From Oegoconia quadripuncta (Eukaryota > Arthropoda > Insecta > Lepidoptera > Autostichidae), in contig OX438747.1 in the NCBI GenBank assembly GCA_949316235.1, positions 27,532,618 to 27,596,617 on the forward strand: a stretch of 64,000 nucleotides of DNA. Direction: 5' to 3'. The translations under genes were made by a program, and so were the position numbers. Positions 33,101 through 42,444 of this stretch are shown here, piece by piece (position 1 is the first letter of the stretch; every line of letters starts with the position of its first letter). Below the pieces are notes generated by a model that searched no databases, was not told the origin of the DNA, and saw nothing but the letters and a program-made list of their open reading frames with translations.

Positions 33101-36100
33101 GAAAGTCGCATTTATTAGTCCACTTTGTTGACCTCGGAAGTAATGTAGACTAATAATTTCCACTTAATATAAATAACCGCCTCCGTGGCTCAATGTAAAC
33201 AACATAGTATTTACGAATCGGAGTCCGGGTCGATGTCCGGGCGGGTCCGATCCCCAGCGGGGTATGTGTTTATTAGTCGGTTTGGTTGGTGGTAGGGCAT
33301 TTTAAAAGTCCCGCCTGGCTAGTTACCACCATCTTATCTAAATCTGCCGCCAAACAGCAATGTTAATAGCATTGTTGTGTTCTGGTTGTCAAAGATAAGA
33401 CAGCCAGTCCCCCAAATAAGATGAGGTTTCCGGGTCAGTACACTACCACCTTCGGCCTTATCTTCACGTGTGATTGAGGTCAAGTGCTAACCACTTGGGG
33501 TAAGAAATTTCTCGTAGATATAAGCTCACCTGTCTATTTTTGTGACTATTAATATTATTTGTGTGCATTTGTTATAAAGAATTAATATCTGTTCGCAGAC
33601 TGAAGAACCTGAAATCAATAAACTTTGGTGACTGCCTGCTGAAGAGTAAAGGTGCCAAGACGCTGGCGAAAGCCTTCAGAGACAACTCGCTACTTCTGGA
33701 GGTAATAATATTCATGATAGAGGACAATTCATTATAAAGTCTGCACATTCTTACAGTAGGATTGTGTTAATATATTTATGTTACGAGTGTACGAGTTGTG
33801 GATGTTTTTCATTTATATATGTATTTATTTACAAAATAAAATGTACTTGTGTAGTATATCAACCATCTTGACGACCGATCGGTGTAGTGGATAGTGACCC
33901 GGTTGCGGGTTCAACTTCCGCGACGGGTAAATGTTTGTGTGATGAATTTATTCCTGAGTCATGGGACATTTATGTTTATCTAGTATCCATAGTACAAGCT
34001 TTGCTTAGTTTGGGACTAGATGGAACTAGATGGCGTTGTGTGTATGTCCAAGGATATTTATTATATTCACGCCTCCACTGTAATATACAGCTAAGATCAT
34101 TTTGTACCATGTACCTGAAAAACTATTTTATTCTAAACTAACACCCTATGGAACTTGCTGACTGTGTAAACAAACCGCCATATTGAAATTGTTTCTAAAT
34201 GATGAATTTACTAGTGATGGGCAAGAGTCTTACTTACTCCTTTACTTATGTCAAATTATATCGAATATATACGCTTTTTCAATAAGGTTTCAGTGTTCAA
34301 AATCTTCCTCTCAATAAATTTAAAGATACTATAAAGCAGAAACTTATTAACAAAGCATATTATAAAATATCAGACTATTTAGATGATAATCATCCCTGGA
34401 CATAATCAGATCATTCGCATGCCAGGCTATTTCACAATTAATAATGAAATATAAAAACCTTTATGTAAAATCAAAGCCTGAATTAAAAAGAGCAACCTTT
34501 CGAGTTTTTGCTTGTACTTCTCTTAGGAAAATTGCATTTTGAACAAGCAGTAGCTTAAAAAATGTAAAATTGACTATTTTTAGTGTACCCTGTGTACCTA
34601 CAAAGTAAAGCATTTTTTGATTTCATTTGATTCACTTGTAACTAATAATTTAATCAACTCTTGAAAGTTAATTTAAACTTACTTCTAATTGTCTTATCGA
34701 AATGAAACTTTGTATGTATATTTAATTCTGATGACAATACTATAATTTGGTATCTTGGAGCTGATATGATGGTGGAGCCAGGATGTGGATGGTTAAACTC
34801 TTCAGTGGCTACTAATAAACCCCTCGAGTTTGGGCTCAGATGATTCGTTTTGACGAGTCCAATATATTACACTAAAAATAATAATAATAAGATACATAAA
34901 GAACAAGAACTCACTGTTTTAGATTTAAGCATAGTCGTAGTCTTTAGAGTATTAAATGTAAAAAGAGACAAGTTAATTTATAAATTATATTTTTGTAAAC
35001 AAGAGCACGGACCATGTGTCTGTGGAGATTTAAATTACTTTTAATATTACACTTGGTGTCGACGATGTGATGACGGAGCCAGGAGAAGGTGGGAAAGGAG
35101 GTGGAAATGTAGCGTGTTTTTTTAGTTTTTTTTTAAATTACATATTATTGTACTAAGATAAATAAAATAAATAAATATCCTTAGACATACACACAGCGCC
35201 ATCTAGTTCCACAGTAAGCAACTATATGCTTATGTTGTGGATACCAGATGGTTGATATAATACATAAATACATTTTTTTTGTAAATAAATACTTATTATA
35301 AATGAAAACATCCATAACTCGGGTACACATGTCCATATTCATCACACAAACATATGCCCCTAGCGGGATTCGAACCCGCAACCTTTGGGTATAGTGGTCA
35401 GAGTTGCTAACCATTACACCAAACAGGTCGTTAATCATGATGGAGCAGTTAAAAGCTTGTTTTGAAAAGTATATTTAATGTAGACCTTATTCTATTCCAG
35501 TCACTGGACCTGAGCCACAATGAGATCGGTCGCGAGGCGTGTATGGAGGTCGTCGACGCTCTCACAACTCTGCCCGACAGTACAGAGAGGCTGACTAGAG
35601 TGGTGCTCGCTGGTAAGGGATTCACTCTGTGGTTCTTACATGCATAACGACACGACTTTATCCCAAATGGGGTGGTCAGAGGTATCCCAAACAATAGTGT
35701 TTTCCAAACATTAAAAGTTTAATGATTGAAACAACATCCACGGATCACCTTAAGAAATATACAGAAATGCACACATAAATGCGAAAGTTTGGATGTTTGT
35801 TTGTTACTTAATCACGGCGAAGCGGATGAACGGATTTGGATGGAATTTGGTATATAGGCAGAACATACTCTGGATTGACACATAGGATATTTTTTTAATC
35901 GCCACGGAGGCGGTTAAAGTATAAAGAGATGTCAACTTCATAAAAATGACTGGATATTGAATGGGCCCTTAAAATTTGTTAGCGTTCGAAAATTTCGGCT
36001 CGACAATTTTTATATTCATCTTTCACAATCGCAGGCAACAGCCTGGGCGGCGCGTCTAATAAGACTGCAATGCGCGGGAAGCTCGGCGCCTGCGCAGAGC

Positions 36101-39100
36101 TCAGCGACGACGACGGCAGCGACGACGAGTGTAAGTGCATCTAGTCTGAGGGCCTATTACGTAAATTTAAACGTTTCAATCGTCCATCGTTCACGATCAT
36201 CGACCACTCGTATAAAAGTTACTTCATTACGTATATCGTCGTTTTACACTCGTATACAATGAATGAATGATATTAGAATTGTTTAAAAGTAAATAATATT
36301 TTTTTGCAATAACAAAAGAATCATAGTACCTATAGTGAATACGAATACGATTGCGGTAAACCCCGACTCACCTTTATCGTTAACGTTTTCAATCGTACGA
36401 AGCGCATAGGTAATGCCGATGTTATCATGTTTGTATGGGGCATCATTCATTCCTCGTCAATCGTAACGACGACACTCGCGCTCGTCGATCGTTTGAAATT
36501 ATTTTGTGAATTTGACAACCTTGTCGTAATAATCGTTTACGATGAGCCCATTGTTACAGTTACGTAATAGATCCTCTAGACTCTCGCTCGGTTATGTTAG
36601 CCTGGTACCGGCGGTCATTAGTCTGTGGTTTCAGGCAGCCAATAGAGTCACGTAGGGCACCGTCTACCTTCAGTAGGGTACGCAGTGTGACTCTCGCTCA
36701 GTTATGTTAGCCTGGTACCGCCGGGCATTAGTCTGTGGTCCAGAGTAGGAATAGAGTCACGTAGGGCACCGTCCAACTTCAGTAGGCGCCGTGCAGAGCG
36801 ACATTCACCCGGTTATGTTAGCCTGGTACCGGCGGGCATTAGTCCGAGGTCCAAGGTAGCAATAGAGTCACGTGGGGCACTGTCTACCTCCAGTAAAACG
36901 TGCAGAGTGACTCTCGCTCGGTTATGTTAGCCTGGTACCGGTGGGCATTAGTTTGGGTTTCAATAGAGACCAATAGAATACTTTGTCCAAGCTTTACAGT
37001 CAAGACAATATCACAGATTCCAATGACATTAAAATCAAAATCAAAAATATTTTATTCATACCAGGAAATGTTATATTGTTCCTCTCTCGTTACCGCTGTT
37101 GTTACGTTTTCCCAGCGGCATTTTATTTTCCCAGTGGACTTTTCTAAAAAGAAATTTGCCACGAAGTTAGATTTTCCTTTTGCTGTAACCGTGTCAGGAA
37201 TTTGTGCGGCTTTGCATCTCGAAGCTGAACTGAAGTTGACGAGAAACTGTGACGAATATCTCGTTAACGGCTGGACGCACAAATTCTAAGGCAGTGTTAC
37301 TCAAGCGGGGATAGATATACATTCAGTGTACTAAGTATCGGGAATTTGTCAATAAAACAAAAAATACAAATTATTCATCTAAATGACATGGCTAAACAAC
37401 TGCCCTTAGCATGTATAGAAATTTCTCACTAGCTGGTAATAGTTAAATATCGATTCATTAATTATGACGTATTTATTATTTCCCTAGAACTTTCGAGAAC
37501 TGATCAAAAAACTATAAGTTTTCAATTCTCTTTGCTGGTTTTTTGCATGCAGCTTAGTCTTTGACAAGTGGAATATACGATTATGATGTTCGGTTTTACG
37601 AAAATTAAGACATGAAACCTACTTTTAAGGATGCGTAAGCTCAAATATAAACCTTTTTGATAGAATCATACAAAAATATACGTCACGCGCTTGTTTCCCA
37701 GCGGTGTACGCAGTTACGTTATGTTTCTCCATTTATAAAAATGCATGTACCCACATAACAAATAAATATGATAGTTGTTGTTTTATTGACGACGACCTAA
37801 TCCTTGTTTAATCAGTGCGTGTCATATGTATGTGTAGGGTGATTCTACTAGCAAAATCTTTTTTTACCTTGTTCTTGAAGTGTGTATACTAACGCCTAGT
37901 TAAAAGTTCATATCAGAATATTCTAATTGAAGTTTTATACACCAATTAATATAGGCGTTTCTACAATTGTATTTTCAGGATTGTAACGGTATTAAAAAGT
38001 TCCTGAAACTTTTTTCACACGAAATATCAATATAGAGTTATTCAGCATTATATATTACCAAGTACAATGTTTATACATTGCTAGAGCAGTCGCCCATACT
38101 TCTATTTAGCCATGTCATTTATTTTATCGCCTTCAAAGTAGGCCCCATCGCTTGCAATACAACATCTCCACCGCTTCACCCAGTCTTCCATACATTTTTC
38201 ATAGGCTATTTGCGGTATGGCCTTTAGCTCATTCAGCGAATTTTCTTTTATGGCTTCTATCGACTCAAAACGTTTTCCTCGAAGTGGTAAATTTAACTTG
38301 GGAATTAAAAAAAAGTCAGACGGAGCCATATCAGGTGAATACGGTGCTTGGTCGAGAACTTTTGTTGAATTTTTCGCTAAAAACTCTTTCACTATAATGG
38401 CTGTGTGTGATGGTGCATTATCATGGTGCAGCATCCATGAGTTGTGTTGCCACAAATCTGGACGTTTTCGGCGGATACTCTCACGCAAACGCTTCATGAC
38501 GCCTAAATAATATTCTTTATTCACTGTTTCTCCCTCTGGAAGGAATTCGGAGTGAACCACACCACGGTAGTCAAAAAAAACTGTCAGCATCACCTTGATT
38601 TTGGAGCGACTTTGCCGCGGTTTTTTGGGTTTCGGCTCGTTTTCGAGACGCCATTCTGAAGACTGTTGGCTTGTTTGCATGTCGTACTCATAAACCCATG
38701 TCTCGTCGCCAGTTATTATACGTTTCATAAAGGTCGGATCCGTAGAAGCTCGGGAAACCATGTCTTCAGCGACATGCTTTCGCTGCGCTTTTTGAACAAA
38801 ATTGAGCTCTTTTGGAACTAGTCGAGCGGCGACGCGTTTCATGCCTAAAATGTCAATGAGAATGTTGTGGACGGACTTAAAAGATATGTTCACCTCACTA
38901 GCCAACTCTCTCAGACTCATACGTCGATTTTCGAGCACTAGCTTCTTGATTCTGTCGATGTTTTCTTTGGTCGTAGCGGTTGAAGGTCTACCAGAACGAG
39001 GCAAGTCTACTACTACTTCTCGGCCTTCTTTAAAAGCCTTATACCATTCATAAGCCCTTGTTTTCGATATACACGATTCGCCGTAGGTATTTCGCAACAT

Positions 39101-42100
39101 TTTTAGTGATTCACCACATGAAATATCATTTGAAACACAAAATTTAAGGCACACTCTTTGTTCAACAATATTTTCCATTGTAAAAATCGCCGAGGACTCA
39201 AAACTATGACCAACAAAAGGTGTAGTTTAAAACAAATTAAATGACAGATCCCGCTCAAATTTTGCGCTAAATCAGTACAGTGCTACCAACATGCAGTAAA
39301 AAAATTAGAACGACCTCTTTTACGCGGGTCTTTTTATTGACATATTCCCGATACTTTTTACACAGAGTAGTATATATAAACGTTTATTTGTTTCTCCAGC
39401 CACACACATATGAATATAGAATACAGAACCCGCCCCGAATACAGAACCTCCTCCTTTTTTGAAGGCGGTTAAAAAGTAGTACACATAATTTACAGTAATA
39501 AAAACCAGATAAAGGTAGCTTAATCTTAGTATGTACTAAGTGGGCACTTTTGCTAAGGAAGCACGCAAATTTAAATATGTAGACAGCATTTTACAAAACA
39601 TGGCAATAAAAACAGAATAAGCACAAAGGTATAAAAAGTATGTGTGCTGCAGTGGCACAAATGGGCCATAGCTCAGTGTCGGATTGCTCAAGAGCAAAAC
39701 ACTGATTTTCGCTGATCTCCGCTTGAGGACAGTTAAAAAGGGACAGCTTTATGTAACTTGTATTGCGGCATCTCTTTCTAACTATGCTCAAGCGTAGATC
39801 GTACGTTTGAACAACATTCTGAAGTAGGGGCCTAAATTTCGTGCACATTAATACGAAATGAAAATTTAATTATTTTTTCCAAAGGCAAAATTATTTCTAA
39901 TGAAATACTTTTCCTTACTGACAGTATACCCGACATTTTTGTATATTGAATTTGAAACTTCCAAATTGCAGATGTAACAGACTCTGAGGAGGAAGTGGAA
40001 GGTGACTCGGGGTCGGACGGAGAAGACTCAGAGGACAGCGCGACAGAGGACGCGCGACACTTCGACACCGTCATCAGGGCGAAGGGAACCGACATCACTC
40101 TCGACACCTCTGGTAAGTACTCGTAGCGGACGGGTTAATAAACCCTGGTTCAAAATCAAAAATGTTTTATTTCGTAAGTTATATGAATAACATTTGAAAT
40201 CGTCATGACATACAGTTATCGCTCATTCACTAGGCTGTCTCCCCAGAGAAGAACGAGCAAGAAACTCCGGGGTTGCTCTTTTTAAATAAGTTAATACAAA
40301 TATAACTTAACATGTTACAGGGTACATGTTTAAGAGTACTTAAACAGGTACCCCGCTGGGGACCGAAGCCGCGACCTCCGAATTGTAAACCCAGTTTTGT
40401 TTATATTGAGCCACGGAGGCGAGCATTACCATACAAGAAAAAACAAACTTTCAATTCGTTTATACTCTTCCTTCAGGAGTGGAGGAGGTGGAAACAGACG
40501 TGGGCAGGTTCCTCCAAGAGCCGACGATGGAACACCTGAACATTTTGGGACCGAACGCGGCTGAAGTCATTGACACACATTTCCGAGTGAGTTGCTCTTA
40601 CACCATACTACATTCTGTTTGGAACATTTCATAAATCCATCCAATATAAACTATAAATTGATGATTTAGAACACCCCAGGGCAAGAGTTTTTTTTAGTTA
40701 GCACTTGACCTCAATCACACCTGATATTAATTGAAGATGAGGCCGAAAGTGGAAGCGTACTGATCCGGAAACCCCATCTCATTTGGGGCACTGGCTATCT
40801 TATCTCTGACACCTGAAACACAACAATGCTATTAACATTGCTGCTTGGCGGCAGATTTAGATAAGATGGTGGTAGCTAGCCAGGCGGACATTTATAATGC
40901 CCTACCACCAACCAAACCGAGTACTTAAACATGTACCCCGCTGGGAATCGAACCCGCGACCTCCGAATAGTAAACCCAATGTTGTTTACATTGGTAGATT
41001 AAGGACCTATTGTTTGTACCTGTATACTTTTGTGAGAGAGAATAAAAACTTTTTGAATTTGAATTCGTAATCGTTTGAAATGCGTAATAAGATTTGGCGA
41101 GTTTGACGTCGATGATCGTAATAATCGTTTACGATGGACTCATCGTTTGACTTACGTAATAGATCCTCTGGTATCCCCAACACAAGCCTATAGTTGCTTA
41201 CTGCGGAACTAGATGGCGCTGTGTGTATGTCTAAGGATATTTATTATTATTATTATTTATTATATCACACTCCTCTTCTCATACAAACATATACTTCTCT
41301 CTCAAATATGAAATTATGCATGCGTATGACGTAGTGAATAATGCGAGTAACTTGAGTGTTTCTCTGAATTTTCCAGTCGATAAAAGACCCAGCAGACCTT
41401 ATACAGGCTTATGTGGAAGCCACCTTCATGGTGTCCGGGCTCGCGGACGAAAGCGCCGAGGCTAACGCCATCGCGCTCCAACTGTACCCGATCCTGCTGG
41501 AGAGGGCGGGACAGCAACACGCTGCTGCTTGGCTACTTGCTAACACAATGTTACGGGGGCTTGGACTCATTAAGGTACATATATTTATTATTTTTATAAA
41601 CAACATATAAACCTTGGTTATGTCCATGGATGGTTATCATCTAAATGGTCTGATATTTCATAATAAATAAACTTGTAGGCTTGTGTTGTGGATACCAGAT
41701 GGTTGATATACTACATAAATACATTTTTTTTGTAAATAAATACATCTTATAAATGAAAACAGCCATAACTCGGGTAGACAAGTTCGTGTTCATCACACAA
41801 ACATATGCCCCTAGCGGGATTTGAACCCGCGACCTTTTGGTATAGTGGTCAGAGTTTCTAACCACTACACCAAACAGTATATTGGAAGGAAGATTTTGTA
41901 TATTATAAATTTAAATATTTGGGACACTTACACCAATCATCTAGTCCCAAACTAAGCAAAGCTTGTAGTATGGATACTAGATAACGGATAAACACATAAA
42001 TATTTATATAAACATCCATGACTCGGGAATAAATGTTCATATTCATCATACAAAAATTTACCGCTTTAATTCGAACCCGCAACCGTTGGTGTCGCTGACG

Positions 42101-42409
42101 GGTCACTATCCACTAAACCAATTGTTGAATACAATAATACCCAATACTTGGCTTAGCTGTAGTTATTTAAAAAAAAATATTGCTCCAAATACTGACCAAA
42201 TTTCTTCCTCTTCGTAGTCTGAGAACAAAGACTACAAGATCCGCTGGCGCCTGCCTTCCTGCTACCGCGTTCTAGCCGCCGCGTTTGAGATGCCGCGTTT
42301 CCCCGCGCCGCTCCGCGACACGCTGCGTTTCTTCGTCTCCAGCAAGATGGCCGCCATGAGTGAGGAGGTGAGGGACGCGGTGAAGTGTCACACAGTGCTG
42401 TACTCGTGA
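21156..42409 (+). CDS. RanGAP: Ran GTPase-activating protein, complete 12-exon gene (557 aa)
   Basis: Exons: 21156-21231, 21692-21879, 23867-24001, 25264-25416, 32397-32566, 33599-33701, 35501-35612, 36035-36130, 39972-40112, 40477-40586, 41377-41574, 42218-42409. All phases join, giving 558 codons with stop. RanGAP stimulates GTP hydrolysis by Ran on the cytoplasmic face of the nuclear pore. Residues 15-310 form leucine-rich repeats. [17 protein letters not shown] (72-88) contains R79, which corresponds to the catalytic arginine region of the family. [15 protein letters not shown] (105-119) and [16 protein letters not shown] follow. An acidic stretch (about 336-375, SDDDGSDDE and [20 protein letters not shown]) leads to a RanGAP1 C-terminal domain (about 390-557). 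That domain includes LIKSEN, a SUMO-type psi-K-x-E site across the exon 11/12 junction. The start codon is the first ATG in frame and gives the family N-terminus. Confidence 0.96.
22595..23350. mobile_element. LINE 3' ends, two families in opposite orientation
   Basis: 22595-22775 (+) has the GGAAGAGATC..ATAGAGATAAG motif and ends in AATAAAGTGTTAAATAAATAAA. Similar ends lie at 100-245, 33495-33590 and 55685-55815. 22915-23350 (-) starts with a reversed tail (ATTCTTTATTGTACAACAAT) and includes GATTTTGGGTACAAGATAGG, shared with 44030-44130. This is all of RanGAP intron 2 that I can explain. Confidence 0.5.
23951..24955 (+). repeat. 50-bp minisatellite derived from RanGAP exon 3 and its splice donor
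   Basis: The first unit is the last 51 bp of exon 3 itself (CTCGCTAAACTGCTGCAGAG, then TGATGTCTGCTCACAGCTGCAG), followed by GTAAGG. About 20 units follow with a 50-bp period. Many keep CTGCAG|GTAAGG intact. The array starts inside the exon and fills about 950 bp of intron 3. Confidence 0.93.
25449..26053 (-). mobile_element. SINE A tail fragment and CR1/Jockey-like LINE 3' end
   Basis: 25449-25519 is the reversed tail of SINE A. 25565-26053 is a minus LINE copy with reversed AATAAAATATTTTGATTTG, the ACGAGCAAGAAACTC block, and codons for the [14 protein letters not shown] end. It begins about 30 bp after the exon 4 donor. Confidence 0.6.
26693..27315. mobile_element. Nested mosaic: SINE C (-) split by two insertions
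   Basis: SINE C pieces at 26693-26782, 27017-27062 and 27226-27315 (B-box read on minus: GGTTCGAATCTCG) are separated by an unidentified repeat (26797-27015) and a LINE 3' end (27060-27222, GGAACCTTCAAGAAACGAGC through GCCGCCCTCTCATATAAAAA). The order gives the relative age of the insertions. Confidence 0.55.
27444..27449 (-). terminator. Polyadenylation signal of ALG2
   Basis: AATAAA on the minus strand, about 96 bp after the ALG2 stop codon. It is the first such hexamer downstream. Confidence 0.6.
27545..28807 (-). CDS. ALG2: Alpha-1,3/1,6-mannosyltransferase ALG2, single exon, 420 aa
   Basis: ALG2 adds the second and third mannoses (alpha-1,3 then alpha-1,6) from GDP-mannose to the dolichol-linked N-glycan precursor on the cytosolic face of the ER. 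The protein starts [20 protein letters not shown], the classic family start with the GGAERLV nucleotide-sugar-side motif (14-20). A hydrophobic stretch (about 77-95) may contact the membrane. HHPD is at 127-130 and [16 protein letters not shown] at 221-236. The GT4 family E-x7-E signature is EHFGIVPLE (314-322), followed by [16 protein letters not shown]. Length matches the family (about 415 aa). The frame is intact from ATG to TAG. The gene lies wholly inside RanGAP intron 4, antisense to it. The lack of introns could mean a retrocopy or a naturally intronless gene. Confidence 0.97.
   Translation of the reverse strand: MVKILFLHPDLGIGGAERLVLDAALAFKTKGHEIAFYTNHHDPTHCFPETRDGTFPVTVLGDWIPRSIFGRFKAACAYARMVYAAIYLAIYVIPVEEPTLVFCDLISLCIPFLKMARAPFRVVFYCHHPDKLLTSEGGLLKRLYRAPLNWLEEITTARADKVLVNSKYTARVYQDAFQKIKDTPDICYPSINTEFFKTAIPRPLKDFVPVGTDKFVFLSINRYERKKDLRLALRAFADLRYVLNDPDWNRVHLIMAGGFDPINLENMEHYIELTDLAAESDIEDKVTFMKSPKDMEKVSLLYNSNALIYTPSNEHFGIVPLEAMYYSKPVIAVNSGGPTETVVNEVTGFLCEPTSESFALAMRKLFLSPELCKRLGEAGRKRFESKFSFDAFTEQLDGLVTRETQIISEARQKYEQNKWK
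29295..29655. mobile_element. Mariner-derived MITE, copy 3, right end lost
   Basis: Begins TA|TTAGGTCCTTACCTATGAAA and follows the sequence of the other two copies. It then stops before the right inverted repeat, near TAACGAAGAAAAAG. Confidence 0.65.
30218..31682 (+). mobile_element. Non-autonomous Helitron (Lep1-like)
   Basis: Starts A|TCTTAAATATATAAAG and continues AAACTGACTGACTGACATAT. It ends in a GCGGACGAAGTCGC hairpin region, then GAGCAGCTGCTAG|T. This gives the TC start, CTAG end and A/T insertion site of Helitrons. I recall Lep1 elements with very similar ends in Lepidoptera. There is no Rep/helicase frame. The interior is a tandem repeat (about 30490-31180, units near 110 bp with CCTGGGGTGTGAAATGGGGG and GATTATGAAAATGACATTTA) followed by a GTCGAA repeat. 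Confidence 0.75.
31208..31462 (+). repeat. (GTCGAA)n / (GTCAAA)n hexamer repeat inside the Helitron
   Basis: About 250 bp of AAGTCGAAGTCGTAGTC-like hexamers in two blocks around a unique stretch. It creates long low-complexity open frames on both strands, which are not genes. Confidence 0.85.
31688..31955 (-). mobile_element. tRNA-derived SINE family C with internal insert
   Basis: Minus copy. The B-box reads CGGTTGCGGGTTCGAATCCC on the minus strand near 31892-31911. The body is broken at 31748-31802 by a CCGAAAGACGCCCACTG-type repeat, the same motif as at 11213. Confidence 0.6.
31978..32311 (+). mobile_element. tRNA-derived SINE, family A
   Basis: Full copy, head GCCTCCGTGGCTCAATG to tail GTGATTGAGGTCAAGTACC and A-rich end. 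It lies about 85 bp before RanGAP exon 5. Confidence 0.8.
32590..33130 (+). repeat. 71-bp minisatellite after RanGAP exon 5
   Basis: About seven units of AATAAATCACCTAGGCGACA, then TCACCCAGGTGAAGAAAGTG, then a TTATTAGTCTACTTTCTTCA block. It starts about 25-30 bp after the exon 5 donor. Each unit contains CACCCAG|GTGAAG, resembling the exon's own end (CTACCCAG|GTATTC). Confidence 0.85.
33177..33492 (+). mobile_element. tRNA-derived SINE, family A, diverged
   Basis: Full-length but with an altered B-box region (about 20 extra bases around GTCCGGGCGGGTCC). It directly follows the 71-bp minisatellite and ends about 105 bp before exon 6. Confidence 0.7.
33864..34065 (+). mobile_element. tRNA-derived SINE, family C
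   Basis: Head GACCGATCGGTGTAGTGGAT, B-box GCGGGTTCAACTTCC (one change from consensus), body ACAAGCTTTGCTTAGTTTGG. It begins about 160 bp after exon 6. Confidence 0.65.
34252..34640 (+). mobile_element. CR1/Jockey-like LINE 3' end
   Basis: Codons for a truncated [21 protein letters not shown] ending, then [15 protein letters not shown] and stop. The UTR and AAAGCATTTTTTGATTTC follow. The 5' end is lost. Confidence 0.6.
34755..34860. repeat. Dispersed repeat, inverted relative to the pair at 50810-51055
   Basis: Contains AACTCTTCAGTGG and CCCCTCGAGTTTGGGCTCA, the reverse complement of the 50810-51055 tandem pair. Confidence 0.45.
35168..35434 (-). mobile_element. tRNA-derived SINE, family B
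   Basis: Full minus copy with B-box GGTTGCGGGTTCGAATCCC and head CCTGTTTGGTGTAATGG on the minus strand. It lies about 65 bp before RanGAP exon 7. Confidence 0.75.
35786..35905 (+). mobile_element. Helitron-like fragment
   Basis: AAAGTTTGGATGTTTGTTTG, then CGGCGAAGCGGATGAACGG and CATAGGATATTTTTT match the element at 18490-18742. The 3' end is lost and abuts CGCCACGGAGGCGG, the reversed head of SINE A. Confidence 0.5.
36148..36576. mobile_element. MITE with GAGGRYCTATTACGTAA ends
   Basis: Left end GAGGGCCTATTACGTAA and right end TTACGTAATAGATCCTC are inverted. Flanks TAGTCT and TAGACT may be a target duplication. The interior is rich in CGATCGTT motifs. It starts only 17 bp after the exon 8 splice donor. 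A right-end fragment recurs at 41064-41172. Confidence 0.65.
36578..36960. repeat. 101-111-bp satellite array, inverted relative to 42490-43290
   Basis: Four units of CTCTCGCTCGGTTATGTTAG, CCTGGTACCGGCGGGCATTA, AATAGAGTCACGTAGGGCAC, CTACCTTCAGTAGG. The period is about 110 bp. It abuts the MITE's right end. Confidence 0.8.
37318..39370 (-). mobile_element. Mariner element with open transposase frame and matching ends
   Basis: Probable inverted repeats: GTGTACTAAGTATCGGGAAT at 37326 onward, and its reverse complement ending at 39363 (minus-strand read GTGTAAAAAGTATCGGGAAT). The similarity runs for about 30 bp (TGTCAATAAAA), with three differences. The transposase is followed by an unusually long stretch (about 775 bp) before the left end, against about 185 bp upstream of it. 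An insertion in the 3' part is therefore likely. TA-rich flanks are present but the exact duplication is not fixed. Confidence 0.65.
38102..39178 (-). CDS. Mariner transposase, 358 aa, apparently intact
   Basis: Cut-and-paste DNA transposase. The N-terminal half has paired helix-turn-helix DNA-binding regions: the [17 protein letters not shown] block (38-53) with GRPST (63-67), and [17 protein letters not shown] (91-107). The catalytic DD34D triad is present as D158 in [12 protein letters not shown]253 in [10 protein letters not shown] and D288 in [11 protein letters not shown], with exactly 34 residues between the last two. The VPKELN motif (121-126) corresponds to the family's linker motif. 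Length is slightly above the usual 345 aa. No stop or frameshift is visible. It lies in RanGAP intron 8 on the opposite strand, so it is a passenger. Whether it is active cannot be told from sequence alone. Confidence 0.95.
   Translation of the reverse strand: MENIVEQRVCLKFCVSNDISCGESLKMLRNTYGESCISKTRAYEWYKAFKEGREVVVDLPRSGRPSTATTKENIDRIKKLVLENRRMSLRELASEVNISFKSVHNILIDILGMKRVAARLVPKELNFVQKAQRKHVAEDMVSRASTDPTFMKRIITGDETWVYEYDMQTSQQSSEWRLENEPKPKKPRQSRSKIKVMLTVFFDYRGVVHSEFLPEGETVNKEYYLGVMKRLRESIRRKRPDLWQHNSWMLHHDNAPSHTAIIVKEFLAKNSTKVLDQAPYSPDMAPSDFFLIPKLNLPLRGKRFESIEAIKENSLNELKAIPQIAYEKCMEDWVKRWRCCIASDGAYFEGDKINDMAK
40147..40424 (-). mobile_element. CR1/Jockey-like LINE end and SINE A head fragment
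   Basis: 40147-40310 has reversed AATAAAACATTTTTG and ACGAGCAAGAAACTC. 40318-40424 has the reversed SINE A head (CGAAGCCGCGACCTCC, TTGAGCCACGGAGGCG). Both lie between RanGAP exons 9 and 10. Confidence 0.55.
40690..40993 (-). mobile_element. tRNA-derived SINE, family A
   Basis: Minus copy from ACTTGACCTCAATCACACCTG to the reversed B-box GAATCGAACCCGC. It stops short of the full head. Confidence 0.7.
41064..41258 (+). mobile_element. MITE right-end fragment joined to SINE B tail
   Basis: 41064-41172 matches the right part of the 36148-36576 MITE (AATCGTTTACGATGGACTCA, TTACGTAATAGATCCTC). It is followed at once by the SINE B 3' half (TCTGGTATCCCCAACACAAG to TAGATGGCGCTGTGTGTATG). Confidence 0.55.
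41657..42122 (-). mobile_element. SINE B (-) followed by SINE C (-)
   Basis: 41663-41879 is family B (minus B-box GGTCGCGGGTTCAAATCCC, one mutation). 41918-42122 is family C. Together they fill most of RanGAP intron 11. Confidence 0.65.
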
Positions 42410-42414
42410 ATAAA
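42409..42414 (+). terminator. Polyadenylation signal of RanGAP, overlapping its stop codon
   Basis: AATAAA starts at the last base of the TGA stop (TGAATAAA). A GT-rich stretch (CTTGAGTGTTTTATTG) follows within 40 bp. The 3' UTR would be only about 20-30 nt. Confidence 0.7.
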
Positions 42415-42444
42415 GGATTTATAATGTGACCTTTTCTTGAGTGT

